14,956 nucleotides of DNA from positions 1 to 14,956 of the forward strand of contig JAFQHB010000021.1 of NCBI GenBank assembly GCA_017398165.1. The letters run 5' to 3'. The position numbers and the translations under genes were made by a program. This stretch comes from Bacillota bacterium (GTDB lineage: Bacteria; Bacillota; Dehalobacteriia; UBA4068; UBA4997). The notes under the pieces were generated by a model, which saw nothing but the letters and a program-made list of their open reading frames with translations, searched no databases and had not been told where the DNA came from. Of the stretch, positions 5,261-12,475 are shown in pieces (position 1 is the stretch's first letter; the number at the start of each line of letters is the position of its first letter).

Positions 5261-6634
5261 ATGCTCGGAAGCACCATCACCGCCATCGCCACGCCCCCCG
5301 GCAGCGGCGGTATCGGCATCATCAGGATCAGCGGCCCCCAGGCACTCTCTGTCCTGCAGCAAATATTCCGCCCCGGCAGGCCAAACTGCCGATTCACCCC
5401 GCGCCATCTCTATCTCGGCCACGCCACCACACCCGACGGGGAAGAGATAGATCAGGTAATGGCCGTCTATATGCCCGCACCACACTCCTACACCGGCGAG
5501 GATGTGGCCGAGATCCAGTGTCACGGCGGTTACGTCGTCTGCCAGGAAGTCCTGGCTGCTGCTCTGGCCGCCGGTGCATCACCTGCCGAGCCCGGCGAAT
5601 TTACCTCCCGCGCCTTCATCAACGGCAAAATGTCGCTGGATCAGGCTGAGGCCGTTATCGACATCATTGAGGCCAAAAGCAGCGAAGCCCTGAAAATTTC
5701 TGCCCGCCAGCTTTCCGGCAGCCTCAGCCGCGATATCACCAATACCGCCGATGCGCTGCTCGACCTGCTGGCGCAATTAGAGGTCGCCGTCGATTACCCC
5801 GAGGAAACCGACGAAGCCGCCCTGGCCGATAGCACCCATACCGCCATCAGCAACGCCCTTGATAACGTGCGCCGCCTGCTCGCCCAGGCCAGGAGCGGCC
5901 GCTATTACCGTGAGGGTGTGCTCACCGCCATCATCGGCCCGCCTAATGCCGGTAAATCCACCCTGCTCAACGCCCTGCTGGAGCGTGAACGCTCCATCGT
6001 CACCCCCATCGCCGGCACTACCCGCGATACCGTGGAGGAATACTATCTGTTGAACGGTCTGCCGCTGCGTCTTGTTGATACCGCCGGTATCCGTGATACC
6101 GATGACCCGGTCGAGCGTTTCGGTGTAGAACGCAGCCGTCAGGCACTGGCCGATGCCGATCTGATTTTGCTGCTGCTGGATGGCTCGCGCCCGCTTGATG
6201 CTTTCTGGCGTGACCTGCTGCTGGCTCATCGCCACCGCCCGCTGCTGGTCATCCTCAATAAAAGCGATCTGCCCGTCGATGCGGCCACCACGGCCGAGCT
6301 GGCCGCCCTCTGCCCGGATGCCCCGCTGCTCACCCTATCCGCCAGGACCGGCGGCGGAATGGAGGAGCTGCGCCGCGCCGTCTGGGACAAGCTGCTGCTC
6401 AACGCCTCGGGCGAATCACTCTCCGGCCTCATCAATGATCGTCAAAAAGCCGCTCTGCTGGCGGCCGAGGACGCCCTCATCGCCGCCGATCAGCACTTCG
6501 AGCTGTTCTTCGATGCCGGTCTGCTCTCGATAGACGTCCAGACAGCCTGGCAGGCTCTGGCCGAGATCAGCGGCCGGGCCGCCGCCGAAGATGTGATCGA
6601 CCGCGTATTCCAACGCTTCTGCCTCGGCAAATAA
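5261..6634 (+). CDS. mnmE: tRNA modification GTPase MnmE
   Basis: 457-aa GTPase that with MnmG adds the (carboxymethyl)aminomethyl group to C5 of the wobble uridine in certain tRNAs. An N-terminal folate-binding domain (about 1-118, TITAIATPPGSGGIGIIRISG start) precedes a helical domain split by the inserted G domain (about 220-380). G motifs: G1 GPPNAGKST (226-234), G2 TTRDT (253-257), G3 DTAG (273-276) within DTAGIRDT, G4 NKSD (333-336). It ends CLGK (454-457), the conserved C-terminal motif whose Cys is essential in the family. ATG at 5261 has GGAGG 7 bases upstream. Length is standard. In many Firmicutes it follows jag; here it follows dnaA on the opposite arm. Confidence 0.98.
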   Translation: MLGSTITAIATPPGSGGIGIIRISGPQALSVLQQIFRPGRPNCRFTPRHLYLGHATTPDGEEIDQVMAVYMPAPHSYTGEDVAEIQCHGGYVVCQEVLAAALAAGASPAEPGEFTSRAFINGKMSLDQAEAVIDIIEAKSSEALKISARQLSGSLSRDITNTADALLDLLAQLEVAVDYPEETDEAALADSTHTAISNALDNVRRLLAQARSGRYYREGVLTAIIGPPNAGKSTLLNALLERERSIVTPIAGTTRDTVEEYYLLNGLPLRLVDTAGIRDTDDPVERFGVERSRQALADADLILLLLDGSRPLDAFWRDLLLAHRHRPLLVILNKSDLPVDAATTAELAALCPDAPLLTLSARTGGGMEELRRAVWDKLLLNASGESLSGLINDRQKAALLAAEDALIAADQHFELFFDAGLLSIDVQTAWQALAEISGRAAAEDVIDRVFQRFCLGK

Positions 6635-6666
6635 ATGCCGCAAAAACAAAAAATTCGCCATTAAAT

Positions 6667-6697
6667 AACGCCGTCGCAGGTTGTTTGCGGCGGCGTT
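6667..6697 (+). terminator. Hairpin after mnmE, possible terminator
   Basis: A 12-bp GC-rich stem (6667-6678 with 6686-6697, one G-U pair) and 7-base loop lie 32 bases past the mnmE stop. The plus-strand tail (TTTGGTGTTAT) is only moderately T-rich, so termination may be partial. The loop and right arm overlap the candidate mnmG promoter. Confidence 0.5.
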
Positions 6698-6709
6698 TGG
6701 TGTTATAAT
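6681..6709 (+). promoter_or_regulatory. Promoter candidate for mnmG
   Basis: TGTTATAAT (6701-6709) is a perfect extended -10; TTGTTT (6681-6686) is a weak -35 at 17-base spacing. A second TATAAT follows at 6716-6721. Transcription from here would cross the first parS site before reaching mnmG, so ParB binding could affect it. Confidence 0.5.
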
Positions 6710-6750
6710 GTTTCTTATAATCTTATGCGCCGCCGGCTGATAAGTACCGG

Positions 6751-6766
6751 TGTTTCACGTGAAACA
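6751..6766. promoter_or_regulatory. parS: parS site 1 (ParB/Spo0J binding)
   Basis: TGTTTCACGTGAAACA, a perfect 16-bp palindrome equal to the Firmicutes parS consensus and extended by one more pair on each side. ParB encoded downstream should load here and spread, guiding SMC loading and ParA-driven origin segregation. It sits between the mnmG promoter candidate and the mnmG start. Confidence 0.95.
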
Positions 6767-6812
6767 CACCGCCGGCAGGCACATATACCGATCACGAGAG
6801 GAGATACCGCAA

Positions 6813-8735
6813 GTGACTGTTTTGGCGGACAAAAACGAATCCGACGTATTCATCGCCGGTGAATACGATGTAGCAGTGATAGGCGCGGGGCACGCCGGGT
6901 GCGAGGCCGCCCTGGCTGCCGCACGTCTGGGGCTCAGCACACTGCTGCTCACTATGTCGATGGATAGTGTGGCGATGGCGCCCTGTAATCCCTCCATCGG
7001 CGGCCCGGCCAAAGGCATCATCGTGCGGGAGATAGACGCCCTCGGCGGCGCGATGGCCGAGGTCACCGACCGCACACAGATCCAGATACGCCTGCTGAAT
7101 ACCGGCAAAGGCGCAGCCGTACAGGCCATGCGCGCCCAGATAGACAAGAAAGCCTACCAGCGCGATATGCTGGGCGTTCTGCAGCGCCAGCCGCATCTCG
7201 ATATCAAGCAGGGCGAGGCCACTGATATCCTCACCACCGATGGTGCTGTCAGCGGCGTGCGTATGCGTACCGGCGCCGTCTATCACTGCCGCCGTCTGAT
7301 CATCACCAGCGGCACCTATATGAAAGGCCAGGTGATAATGGGCAGCTGCGCCTATCCCTCCGGCCCTGCGGGCTACCCCCCGGCAGCATATCTCTCCGAT
7401 AGTCTGCGCGCCCTCGGCTTCGCGATGGGGCGTTTCAAGACCGGTACCCCGGCGCGTGTCGATAAAAACACGCTTGATTTCTCGCGGATGCAGGAACAGC
7501 CGGGTGATACCTCCGGCCTGCACTTTGCCTACCGCGATCAACACGCCGACCGCCCCAATATCAGCTGCTGGCTGACCCAGACCAACGCCGAGACGCATCG
7601 CGCCATCCTTGATAATATGGATCGCTGCCCGCTCTATTCCGGCCTTATCAAAGGCGTAGGCCCGCGCTACTGCCCCTCGATCGAGGACAAACTGCGCCGT
7701 TTCCCCAATAATCCGCACCACCAGCTCTTTCTGGAGCCGGAAGGCCTCGATACCAACGAATACTACGTGCAGGGTATGTCCACCAGCCTGCCGGAGGACG
7801 TACAGTATGCCTTTATGCGTACCATCCCGGGGTTGGAGAATGTCAAGATCATCCGCCCGGCCTATGCCATCGAATATGATTTCCTCTATCCTACCCAGCT
7901 AAAGCGCACACTGGAGACTAAGCTGATCGCCGGACTCTACACCGCCGGGCAGATCAACGGCACATCAGGCTACGAGGAAGCAGCGGGGCAGGGGCTGCTG
8001 GCCGGGGCCAATGCTGCGCTCAGCCTGCTGGGACGCGAGCCGCTGGTGCTGGGCCGTGACGAAGCCTACCTCGGTGTGCTGATCGATGATCTCGTCACCA
8101 AAGGTGTCACCGAACCTTACCGGATGTTTACCTCATTGGCCGAATACCGTCTGCTGCTGCGCAGCGATAACGCCGACGCCCGCCTGACCGAGCGTGCTTA
8201 CCGACTCGGCCTGACGAGCGAGGACGCATACCGCCGCCTGCAGGCCAAACAACAGGCCGTGCAGCAGGAGAAAAACTTCCTCACCGCCACCGCCATCCGT
8301 GCTGATGACCCCAATCTGCGGCAATTACTGGCCGATCTCGCTATGCCGCAATTAGATCAGGGCATCCGCGCGTGGGAGCTGCTGCGCCGCCCCGGTATCA
8401 ATTACGCCGCCCTCTGCCGTATCCTCGGCCATACCCCGGCTCCGACCGAGATAGCCGAGCAGCTTGATATTGAGGCCAAATATGACGGCTACATCAAAAA
8501 ACAGCTCGCCCAGGTGGAGCGCGCCAAAGCACTGGAGAGCAAACCCCTGCCCACCGGCACCGATTATACCGCCATCAGCGGCCTGAGTCTGGAGGCTCGG
8601 CAAAAGCTGACCGCCATCCAGCCCGAAAACCTCGGCCAGGCAGGGCGTATCACCGGCGTTTCCCCGGCAGATATTGCAGTTTTGCTGGTTTGGCTGCGCC
8701 AAAAGCAGGAACAACGCCCTGTCTCAGAGAATTAG
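6813..8735 (+). CDS. mnmG: tRNA uridine-5-carboxymethylaminomethyl modification enzyme MnmG
   Basis: 640-aa FAD-dependent partner of MnmE in tRNA wobble-uridine modification. The FAD-binding GAGHAG (24-29) follows DVAVI. Both family signatures are intact: GPRYCPSIEDK (283-293) and GLYTAGQINGTSGYEEAAGQ (from 374). The C-terminal helical domain, which contacts MnmE, ends with SPADIAVLLVWLRQ. The start is GTG at 6813, because AGAGGAGA (6797-6804) lies 8-9 bases upstream and this gives about the usual length. An in-frame GTG at 6750 would read through the parS site and add 21 residues; it lacks a ribosome site and is rejected. Separated from mnmE by a hairpin and promoter, so it may start a new transcript with rsmG and parAB. 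Confidence 0.97.
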   Translation: MTVLADKNESDVFIAGEYDVAVIGAGHAGCEAALAAARLGLSTLLLTMSMDSVAMAPCNPSIGGPAKGIIVREIDALGGAMAEVTDRTQIQIRLLNTGKGAAVQAMRAQIDKKAYQRDMLGVLQRQPHLDIKQGEATDILTTDGAVSGVRMRTGAVYHCRRLIITSGTYMKGQVIMGSCAYPSGPAGYPPAAYLSDSLRALGFAMGRFKTGTPARVDKNTLDFSRMQEQPGDTSGLHFAYRDQHADRPNISCWLTQTNAETHRAILDNMDRCPLYSGLIKGVGPRYCPSIEDKLRRFPNNPHHQLFLEPEGLDTNEYYVQGMSTSLPEDVQYAFMRTIPGLENVKIIRPAYAIEYDFLYPTQLKRTLETKLIAGLYTAGQINGTSGYEEAAGQGLLAGANAALSLLGREPLVLGRDEAYLGVLIDDLVTKGVTEPYRMFTSLAEYRLLLRSDNADARLTERAYRLGLTSEDAYRRLQAKQQAVQQEKNFLTATAIRADDPNLRQLLADLAMPQLDQGIRAWELLRRPGINYAALCRILGHTPAPTEIAEQLDIEAKYDGYIKKQLAQVERAKALESKPLPTGTDYTAISGLSLEARQKLTAIQPENLGQAGRITGVSPADIAVLLVWLRQKQEQRPVSEN

Positions 8736-8784
8736 TTAAGGATAAACCCCGCGCACACCGCTGCTGCGGCTGTTTCATACTCTA

Positions 8785-8800
8785 TGTTTCACGTGAAACA
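8785..8800. promoter_or_regulatory. parS: parS site 2 (ParB/Spo0J binding)
   Basis: A second perfect TGTTTCACGTGAAACA, in the 122-base mnmG-rsmG gap, about 2.0 kb from the first. A half-site TGTTTCA precedes it at 8771-8777. Both sites lie on the parAB side of the origin. Confidence 0.95.
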
Positions 8801-8857
8801 CCGCCCGGGGCGCGCTCTGATATACCAAAATCTACTATATTATAATGGAGTTAGCAA

Positions 8858-9712
8858 ATGCTGGATTTTCTCAAACGCAAAAAGGCCGAGCCCGAAAAGC
8901 AGCTTACTTTCAGCTCGAGCCCCAATCCCTATATCGATGATGCCGCAGAAGACGATGACTCCGCCAATTACACCGGTGACGGCGTATTGGTCGATCGCTC
9001 TCTTTTCGCCCGCACGGTCGAAAAGCACATCGGCCAGACCGGCATCGAGCTGGAAGAAACGATGCTGGATATGCTGACGGATTATTACGAAATCGTCGTC
9101 CGCAGCAACGCCAACATCAACCTCACCGCAATTACCGAGGCCGAGGATTTCGCCTGCAAACACATCATCGACAGCCTGATGCTGGCACAGTTTCTGGCGC
9201 CCAGCAACAAAAAACGCCTGATCGACGTAGGCACCGGCGCCGGTTTCCCGACTCTGCCGCTGGCCATCACGCATCCCGATCACCTTTTTGTAGTCATTGA
9301 ATCAATGAACAAACGCTACGAATTTGTCAAATTCGCCTGCAAAAACGTCGGCATCAACAATATCGGCATCAACCGCTACCGCGCAGAAGAAGCCGGCCAT
9401 CGCGCCCTCTTCCGCGAGAAATTTGAATTCGCCACCGCCCGTGCCGTAGCACCGCTCAACGTGCTGTGCGAATACTGCCTGCCGATGGTCAAGCTGGGCG
9501 GTCATTTTCTGGCGATGAAAGGCGCCAATTATCAGGAAGAACTGGCCGGGGCCAAAAACGCCATCTTCCAGTGCGGCGGCCGTTTTGAAGAAGTGCGTGA
9601 ATACACACTGCCCGGCGGCGATAAACGCGCCATCATCGTGATCAAAAAGGTAGTGCCCTGCCGCAGCAGCGTGCCGCGCCGCACTGCTCTTATCAAGAAC
9701 AAACCTTTCTAA
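8858..9712 (+). CDS. rsmG: 16S rRNA (guanine-N7)-methyltransferase RsmG (GidB)
   Basis: 284-aa SAM-dependent methyltransferase that makes m7G in the 530 loop of 16S rRNA (G527 in E. coli); loss gives low-level streptomycin resistance in several bacteria. The family core starts near residue 48. INLTAIT is at 87-93, the SAM loop LIDVGTGAGFPTLPLAI at 121-137, and RAVAPLNVLCEY at 195-206. The end, PRRTALIKNKPF, is typical. The first 47 residues form an extra segment with a basic start (MLDFLKRKK) and an acidic stretch (IDDAAEDDD, 26-34), making it longer than the usual 207-240 aa. ATG at 8858 with GGAG 7 bases upstream supports that the extension is translated. The order mnmG-rsmG-parA-parB is conserved. 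Confidence 0.95.
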   Translation: MLDFLKRKKAEPEKQLTFSSSPNPYIDDAAEDDDSANYTGDGVLVDRSLFARTVEKHIGQTGIELEETMLDMLTDYYEIVVRSNANINLTAITEAEDFACKHIIDSLMLAQFLAPSNKKRLIDVGTGAGFPTLPLAITHPDHLFVVIESMNKRYEFVKFACKNVGINNIGINRYRAEEAGHRALFREKFEFATARAVAPLNVLCEYCLPMVKLGGHFLAMKGANYQEELAGAKNAIFQCGGRFEEVREYTLPGGDKRAIIVIKKVVPCRSSVPRRTALIKNKPF

Positions 9713-9758
9713 AAAACGGCTGAAAAGCCGAATTCAAAGCATTACCGAGGGAATACCA

Positions 9759-10523
9759 ATGGGACAGATAATTGCCGTTACCAATCAAAAAGGCGGCGTA
9801 GCCAAGACTACCACCGTTATCAATCTGGCCGACGGCCTGGTACGCGCAGGCAAGCGCGTACTGGTGGTGGATCTCGATCCGCAGGGCAACGCCACCAGCG
9901 GCCTTGGCATCAACCGCCGTGAGCTTGACAAAAGTGTCTACCATCTGCTCTTTGGCGCAGAAAATGCCGAGGATATCATCCGGCAGACCAGCTTTGGCGA
10001 GCTCTACGTGCTGCCCGCTGATATCGACCTCGCCGGGGCCGAGCTGGAGCTGGTAATGTTGGAGCAGCGCGAACGCCGCCTGCTGGAGGGGCTGCAATAC
10101 GTCGCACCCTGCTTCGATTACGTGCTGATAGATTGCCCGCCGTCGCTCGGTCTGCTCACCCTCAATGCCCTCACCGCCGCCGACAGCATCATCATCCCCG
10201 TCCAGGCCGAATATTACGCGCTGGAGGGGCTGCAGCAGCTTTTCGGCACCTTTATGAAGGTTCGCCAGAGTATGAACCCATCGCTGGCCATCCTCGGCGT
10301 GGTGCTGACAATGTTTGACGGTCGTGTCAATCTCTCGGCGCAGGTGGTGGATCAGGTCAAAGAGCACTTCGGCGACCTGGTATTCGGGGTGCTGATACCC
10401 CGCAACGTCCGCCTGTCCGAGGCACCCAGCCACGGTATGCCGATCAGCTATTACGATCGCAGCAGCAAAGGCGCCAAAGCCTACGCCCAACTCGCCGAGC
10501 TGGTTATCGAGCGTACTACCTGA
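9759..10523 (+). CDS. parA: Chromosome partitioning ATPase ParA (Soj)
   Basis: 254-aa Walker-type ATPase of the ParA/MinD family. It forms DNA-bound ATP dimers that are discharged by ParB at parS, moving origins apart; in Bacillus, Soj also controls DnaA. The deviant Walker A is KGGVAKTT (11-18) with signature Lys K11; Ala replaces the more common Gly at 15, a known variant in clostridial Soj. Walker A' is VVDLDPQGNAT (36-46) and Walker B LIDCPPSLG (123-131). It lacks an N-terminal HTH, so it is the short chromosomal type. ATG at 9759 follows GAGGGA. It lies 46 bases after rsmG and 76 before parB. Confidence 0.97.
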   Translation: MGQIIAVTNQKGGVAKTTTVINLADGLVRAGKRVLVVDLDPQGNATSGLGINRRELDKSVYHLLFGAENAEDIIRQTSFGELYVLPADIDLAGAELELVMLEQRERRLLEGLQYVAPCFDYVLIDCPPSLGLLTLNALTAADSIIIPVQAEYYALEGLQQLFGTFMKVRQSMNPSLAILGVVLTMFDGRVNLSAQVVDQVKEHFGDLVFGVLIPRNVRLSEAPSHGMPISYYDRSSKGAKAYAQLAELVIERTT

Positions 10524-10599
10524 TTACATAGGCTGAAAGGGCAGGGCGTACTGCACACCCCAAAAAGTCCTGAAAAACAACACACTCCGGGAGGTAATT

Positions 10600-11505
10600 A
10601 TGGTCAAGAAAGGCTTAGGCAGCGGGCTGGATGCCCTGTTTGGCAGCAAACCCATCATCGAGAGCAACGCCTCCGGCGAAAAAATCCTGCTGCTGCCGCT
10701 GCAATCAGTTTCGCCCAATCCCAACCAGCCGCGCCGCAGCTTTGATGAGGGTCGTCTGGCCGAGCTGACGGCCAGCGTACGCGAGCAAGGTATATTGCAG
10801 CCGATACTGGTGCGCCCGTCAGCCGGCAAGCCCGGCAAATACGAGATCGTTGCCGGCGAGCGGCGTTACCGCGCAGCTATCCAGGCAGAACTGAAACATA
10901 TTCCCGCTATCGTCAAGCCGCTGGAGGACAAGACTACGCTGGAGATCGCTCTGATAGAGAATATCCAGCGTCAGGATCTGAATCCGCTGGAAGAAGCAGC
11001 ATCCTACCGCGAGCTTTTGGATAATTATAACTATACGCAGGCCCAACTGGCCGAGAAACTCGGCAAATCCCGTGTTTACCTGGCCAACACTATGCGCCTG
11101 CTGGCATTACCGGAGGACATTGGCCGGCTGATAACCGCCGGCCGCATCTCAGCCGGGCACGGGCGGGCGCTGCTGATGCTGGATAATGCCGCCGATCAGC
11201 TGCTGCTGGCCGATTATATTATGGAGCAGGGACTTTCAGTCCGTCAGGCCGAAGCACTGGCCAGAGAGCCCGAGCTGCTGCACAGGCAGGCCGCCCCCGC
11301 CGCCGAGAAAAAACAGCCCTCCCGTCCCGCCAAGGCAGAAGATCTGCTGCTCAATGCAGTAGGCGAGAAGCTGCGCGAGCGTCTGCAAACCAAGGTGCAG
11401 GTACAAAAACGCGGCAAAAAAGGCGGCAAGATCACCCTCGAATACTTTAATGACGAGGAACTGGAACGCCTGCTGGAGCTGTTGCTGCCCGGTGTCGAAT
11501 TTTAG
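10600..11505 (+). CDS. parB: Chromosome partitioning protein ParB (Spo0J)
   Basis: 301-aa CTP-dependent DNA clamp that loads at parS. The N-terminus KKGLGSGLDALFG (3-15) is the ParA-contacting motif. The CTPase/ParB-N domain (about 28-125) contains NPNQPRR (40-46), GERRYR (86-91) and ENIQRQ (120-125). The HTH domain for parS recognition covers TQAQLAEKLGKSRVYLANTMRLL (146-168) with SAGHGRALL at 184-192. A Lys/Ala/Pro linker (about 228-245) leads to the C-terminal dimerisation domain with LEYFNDEELERLLELL. ATG at 10600 has GGGAGGT just upstream. Two parS sites upstream are its expected targets. It is Spo0J rather than Noc, judged from the GERR motif context and pairing with parA. Confidence 0.97.
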   Translation: MVKKGLGSGLDALFGSKPIIESNASGEKILLLPLQSVSPNPNQPRRSFDEGRLAELTASVREQGILQPILVRPSAGKPGKYEIVAGERRYRAAIQAELKHIPAIVKPLEDKTTLEIALIENIQRQDLNPLEEAASYRELLDNYNYTQAQLAEKLGKSRVYLANTMRLLALPEDIGRLITAGRISAGHGRALLMLDNAADQLLLADYIMEQGLSVRQAEALAREPELLHRQAAPAAEKKQPSRPAKAEDLLLNAVGEKLRERLQTKVQVQKRGKKGGKITLEYFNDEELERLLELLLPGVEF

Positions 11506-11595
11506 TGATAAGCCCGCCGTGGGCAGGCAGACAGCAATTATGAACGATAAATAAAATCGGGGTTTTCCCGTGGAAACGAGGGATTATACCGAGAT

Positions 11596-12237
11596 ATGCT
11601 GAAATATCAAGCACTCATCTTTGATCTGGACGGCACACTCTCCGACAGCGTGCCGATGATATTAAAAAGCTCCGAATCTGTCCATCAGCGTATGGAGCTG
11701 CCGTGGCAGGCCGAGGAAGTATCTGCTTTCATCGGCCGCCCGCTGACCGAAACAGCAGCAGCCTTTGCCCCCGGCAGAGAGCAGGAATACCTCAATTATT
11801 TCCGGGAGTACAACCTGCTGTATATGCCCAAAATGATCCGACCCTTCCCCGGCATTCTCTCGCTGCTGGCCAAGCTGCAGGAGCGCGGCGTCAGGCTGGG
11901 CATCGTGACCTCACGCCATCAGTGGGGCGCCGATTGGTCAGTCGAGCTTTTGGGCATTCAGGCCTATTTTGACTGCGTTATCGGTGTAGAGGCCACCGAA
12001 CGCCACAAACCCGAGCCCGAACCGGCTCTGCTGGCACTGAACAAGCTGGGTGCAGATCCCGCCGACGCCATATTCATCGGTGATGCACCGGTGGATATCG
12101 CCTGCGGCAAGGCAGCCGGGATGCGTACCATAGCCGTCAGCTGGGGCGTCAGCTCCCGCGAACGCCTGATGGCCGCCGAGCCCGACTGGTTCTGTAATAC
12201 CACCGCTGACCTGCAGCGCCTGCTGCTGCTGGACTGA
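11596..12237 (+). CDS. HAD-superfamily hydrolase, phosphoglycolate phosphatase / PpaX-like
   Basis: 213-aa haloacid-dehalogenase-type phosphatase. Motif I FDLDGTLSDS (9-18) gives the nucleophile D10 and acid D12; motif II is VTSR (T105); motif III Lys is K138 in HKPEPEPALLALNKLG; motif IV is GDAPVD (162-167). Between about 18 and 82 is an alpha-helical cap of the C1 type, as in Gph, PpaX and beta-phosphoglucomutase relatives. The substrate cannot be told from sequence; a small-molecule phosphate ester such as phosphoglycolate or pyrophosphate is the usual guess. It sits 90 bases after parB; I see no clear terminator or promoter in that gap. The start ATG at 11596 has only a distant GAGGGA, so translation may be weak or the start imprecise. 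Confidence 0.88.
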   Translation: MLKYQALIFDLDGTLSDSVPMILKSSESVHQRMELPWQAEEVSAFIGRPLTETAAAFAPGREQEYLNYFREYNLLYMPKMIRPFPGILSLLAKLQERGVRLGIVTSRHQWGADWSVELLGIQAYFDCVIGVEATERHKPEPEPALLALNKLGADPADAIFIGDAPVDIACGKAAGMRTIAVSWGVSSRERLMAAEPDWFCNTTADLQRLLLLD

Positions 12238-12267
12238 CCATACTGCCGGGCACAAGGAGGTAAAACT

Positions 12268-12408
12268 ATGGCAATAATGCTGCTCTATCCATTGTTCCTT
12301 ACAGCACTGGCCTGGGCCTTCCTGTTCTTTACCGTCAAAACCGCCGTCAAAGTGGCTCTGCGGGAATACGACCGGGAAAAACAACAGCAGGATGCCAACC
12401 AATTTTAA
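12268..12408 (+). CDS. Small single-pass membrane protein, 46 aa, unknown function
   Basis: ATG at 12268 is preceded by a full AAGGAGG (12254-12260) at 7-base spacing, among the strongest ribosome sites in the window. The peptide has one hydrophobic segment (about 3-23, MLLYPLFLTALAWAFLFFTV), then a basic amphipathic stretch (KTAVKVALREYDREK, 24-38) and a polar Gln/Asn-rich end. This predicts a single membrane helix with a cytoplasmic C-terminus. It fits between the HAD gene (30 bases upstream) and serS (67 bases downstream), uses the same GC-ending codons, and overlaps nothing. I recognise no family. Confidence 0.75.
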   Translation: MAIMLLYPLFLTALAWAFLFFTVKTAVKVALREYDREKQQQDANQF

Positions 12409-12439
12409 CCAAATACCGTATAAAATTGCCAATTTTAAC
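12399..12439. repeat. Short direct repeat before serS
   Basis: CCAATTTTAAC occurs at 12399-12409 (over the stop codon of the small membrane ORF) and again at 12429-12439, 30 bases apart, about three helical turns. The second copy abuts a TATAAT (12441-12446). It might be an operator or chance in AT-rich DNA; no -35 fits well. Confidence 0.3.
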
Positions 12440-12475
12440 ATATAATCATTTTACACCCAATAGGAGGAATCACCC

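Noticed and set aside
8784..9077. Frame starting at the second parS (MFHVKH...) into rsmG
   Set aside because: It begins in the parS palindrome and runs out of frame through rsmG; no ribosome site.
9717..9730. CGGCT-GAAA-AGCCG hairpin between rsmG and parA
   Set aside because: No T-tail on the plus strand; on the minus strand it resembles a tiny terminator with T6, but the stem is 5 bp and no minus-strand gene is upstream.
12409..12475. T-box or other leader before serS
   Set aside because: Only 67 bases between genes; no T-box sequence or specifier structure can fit.
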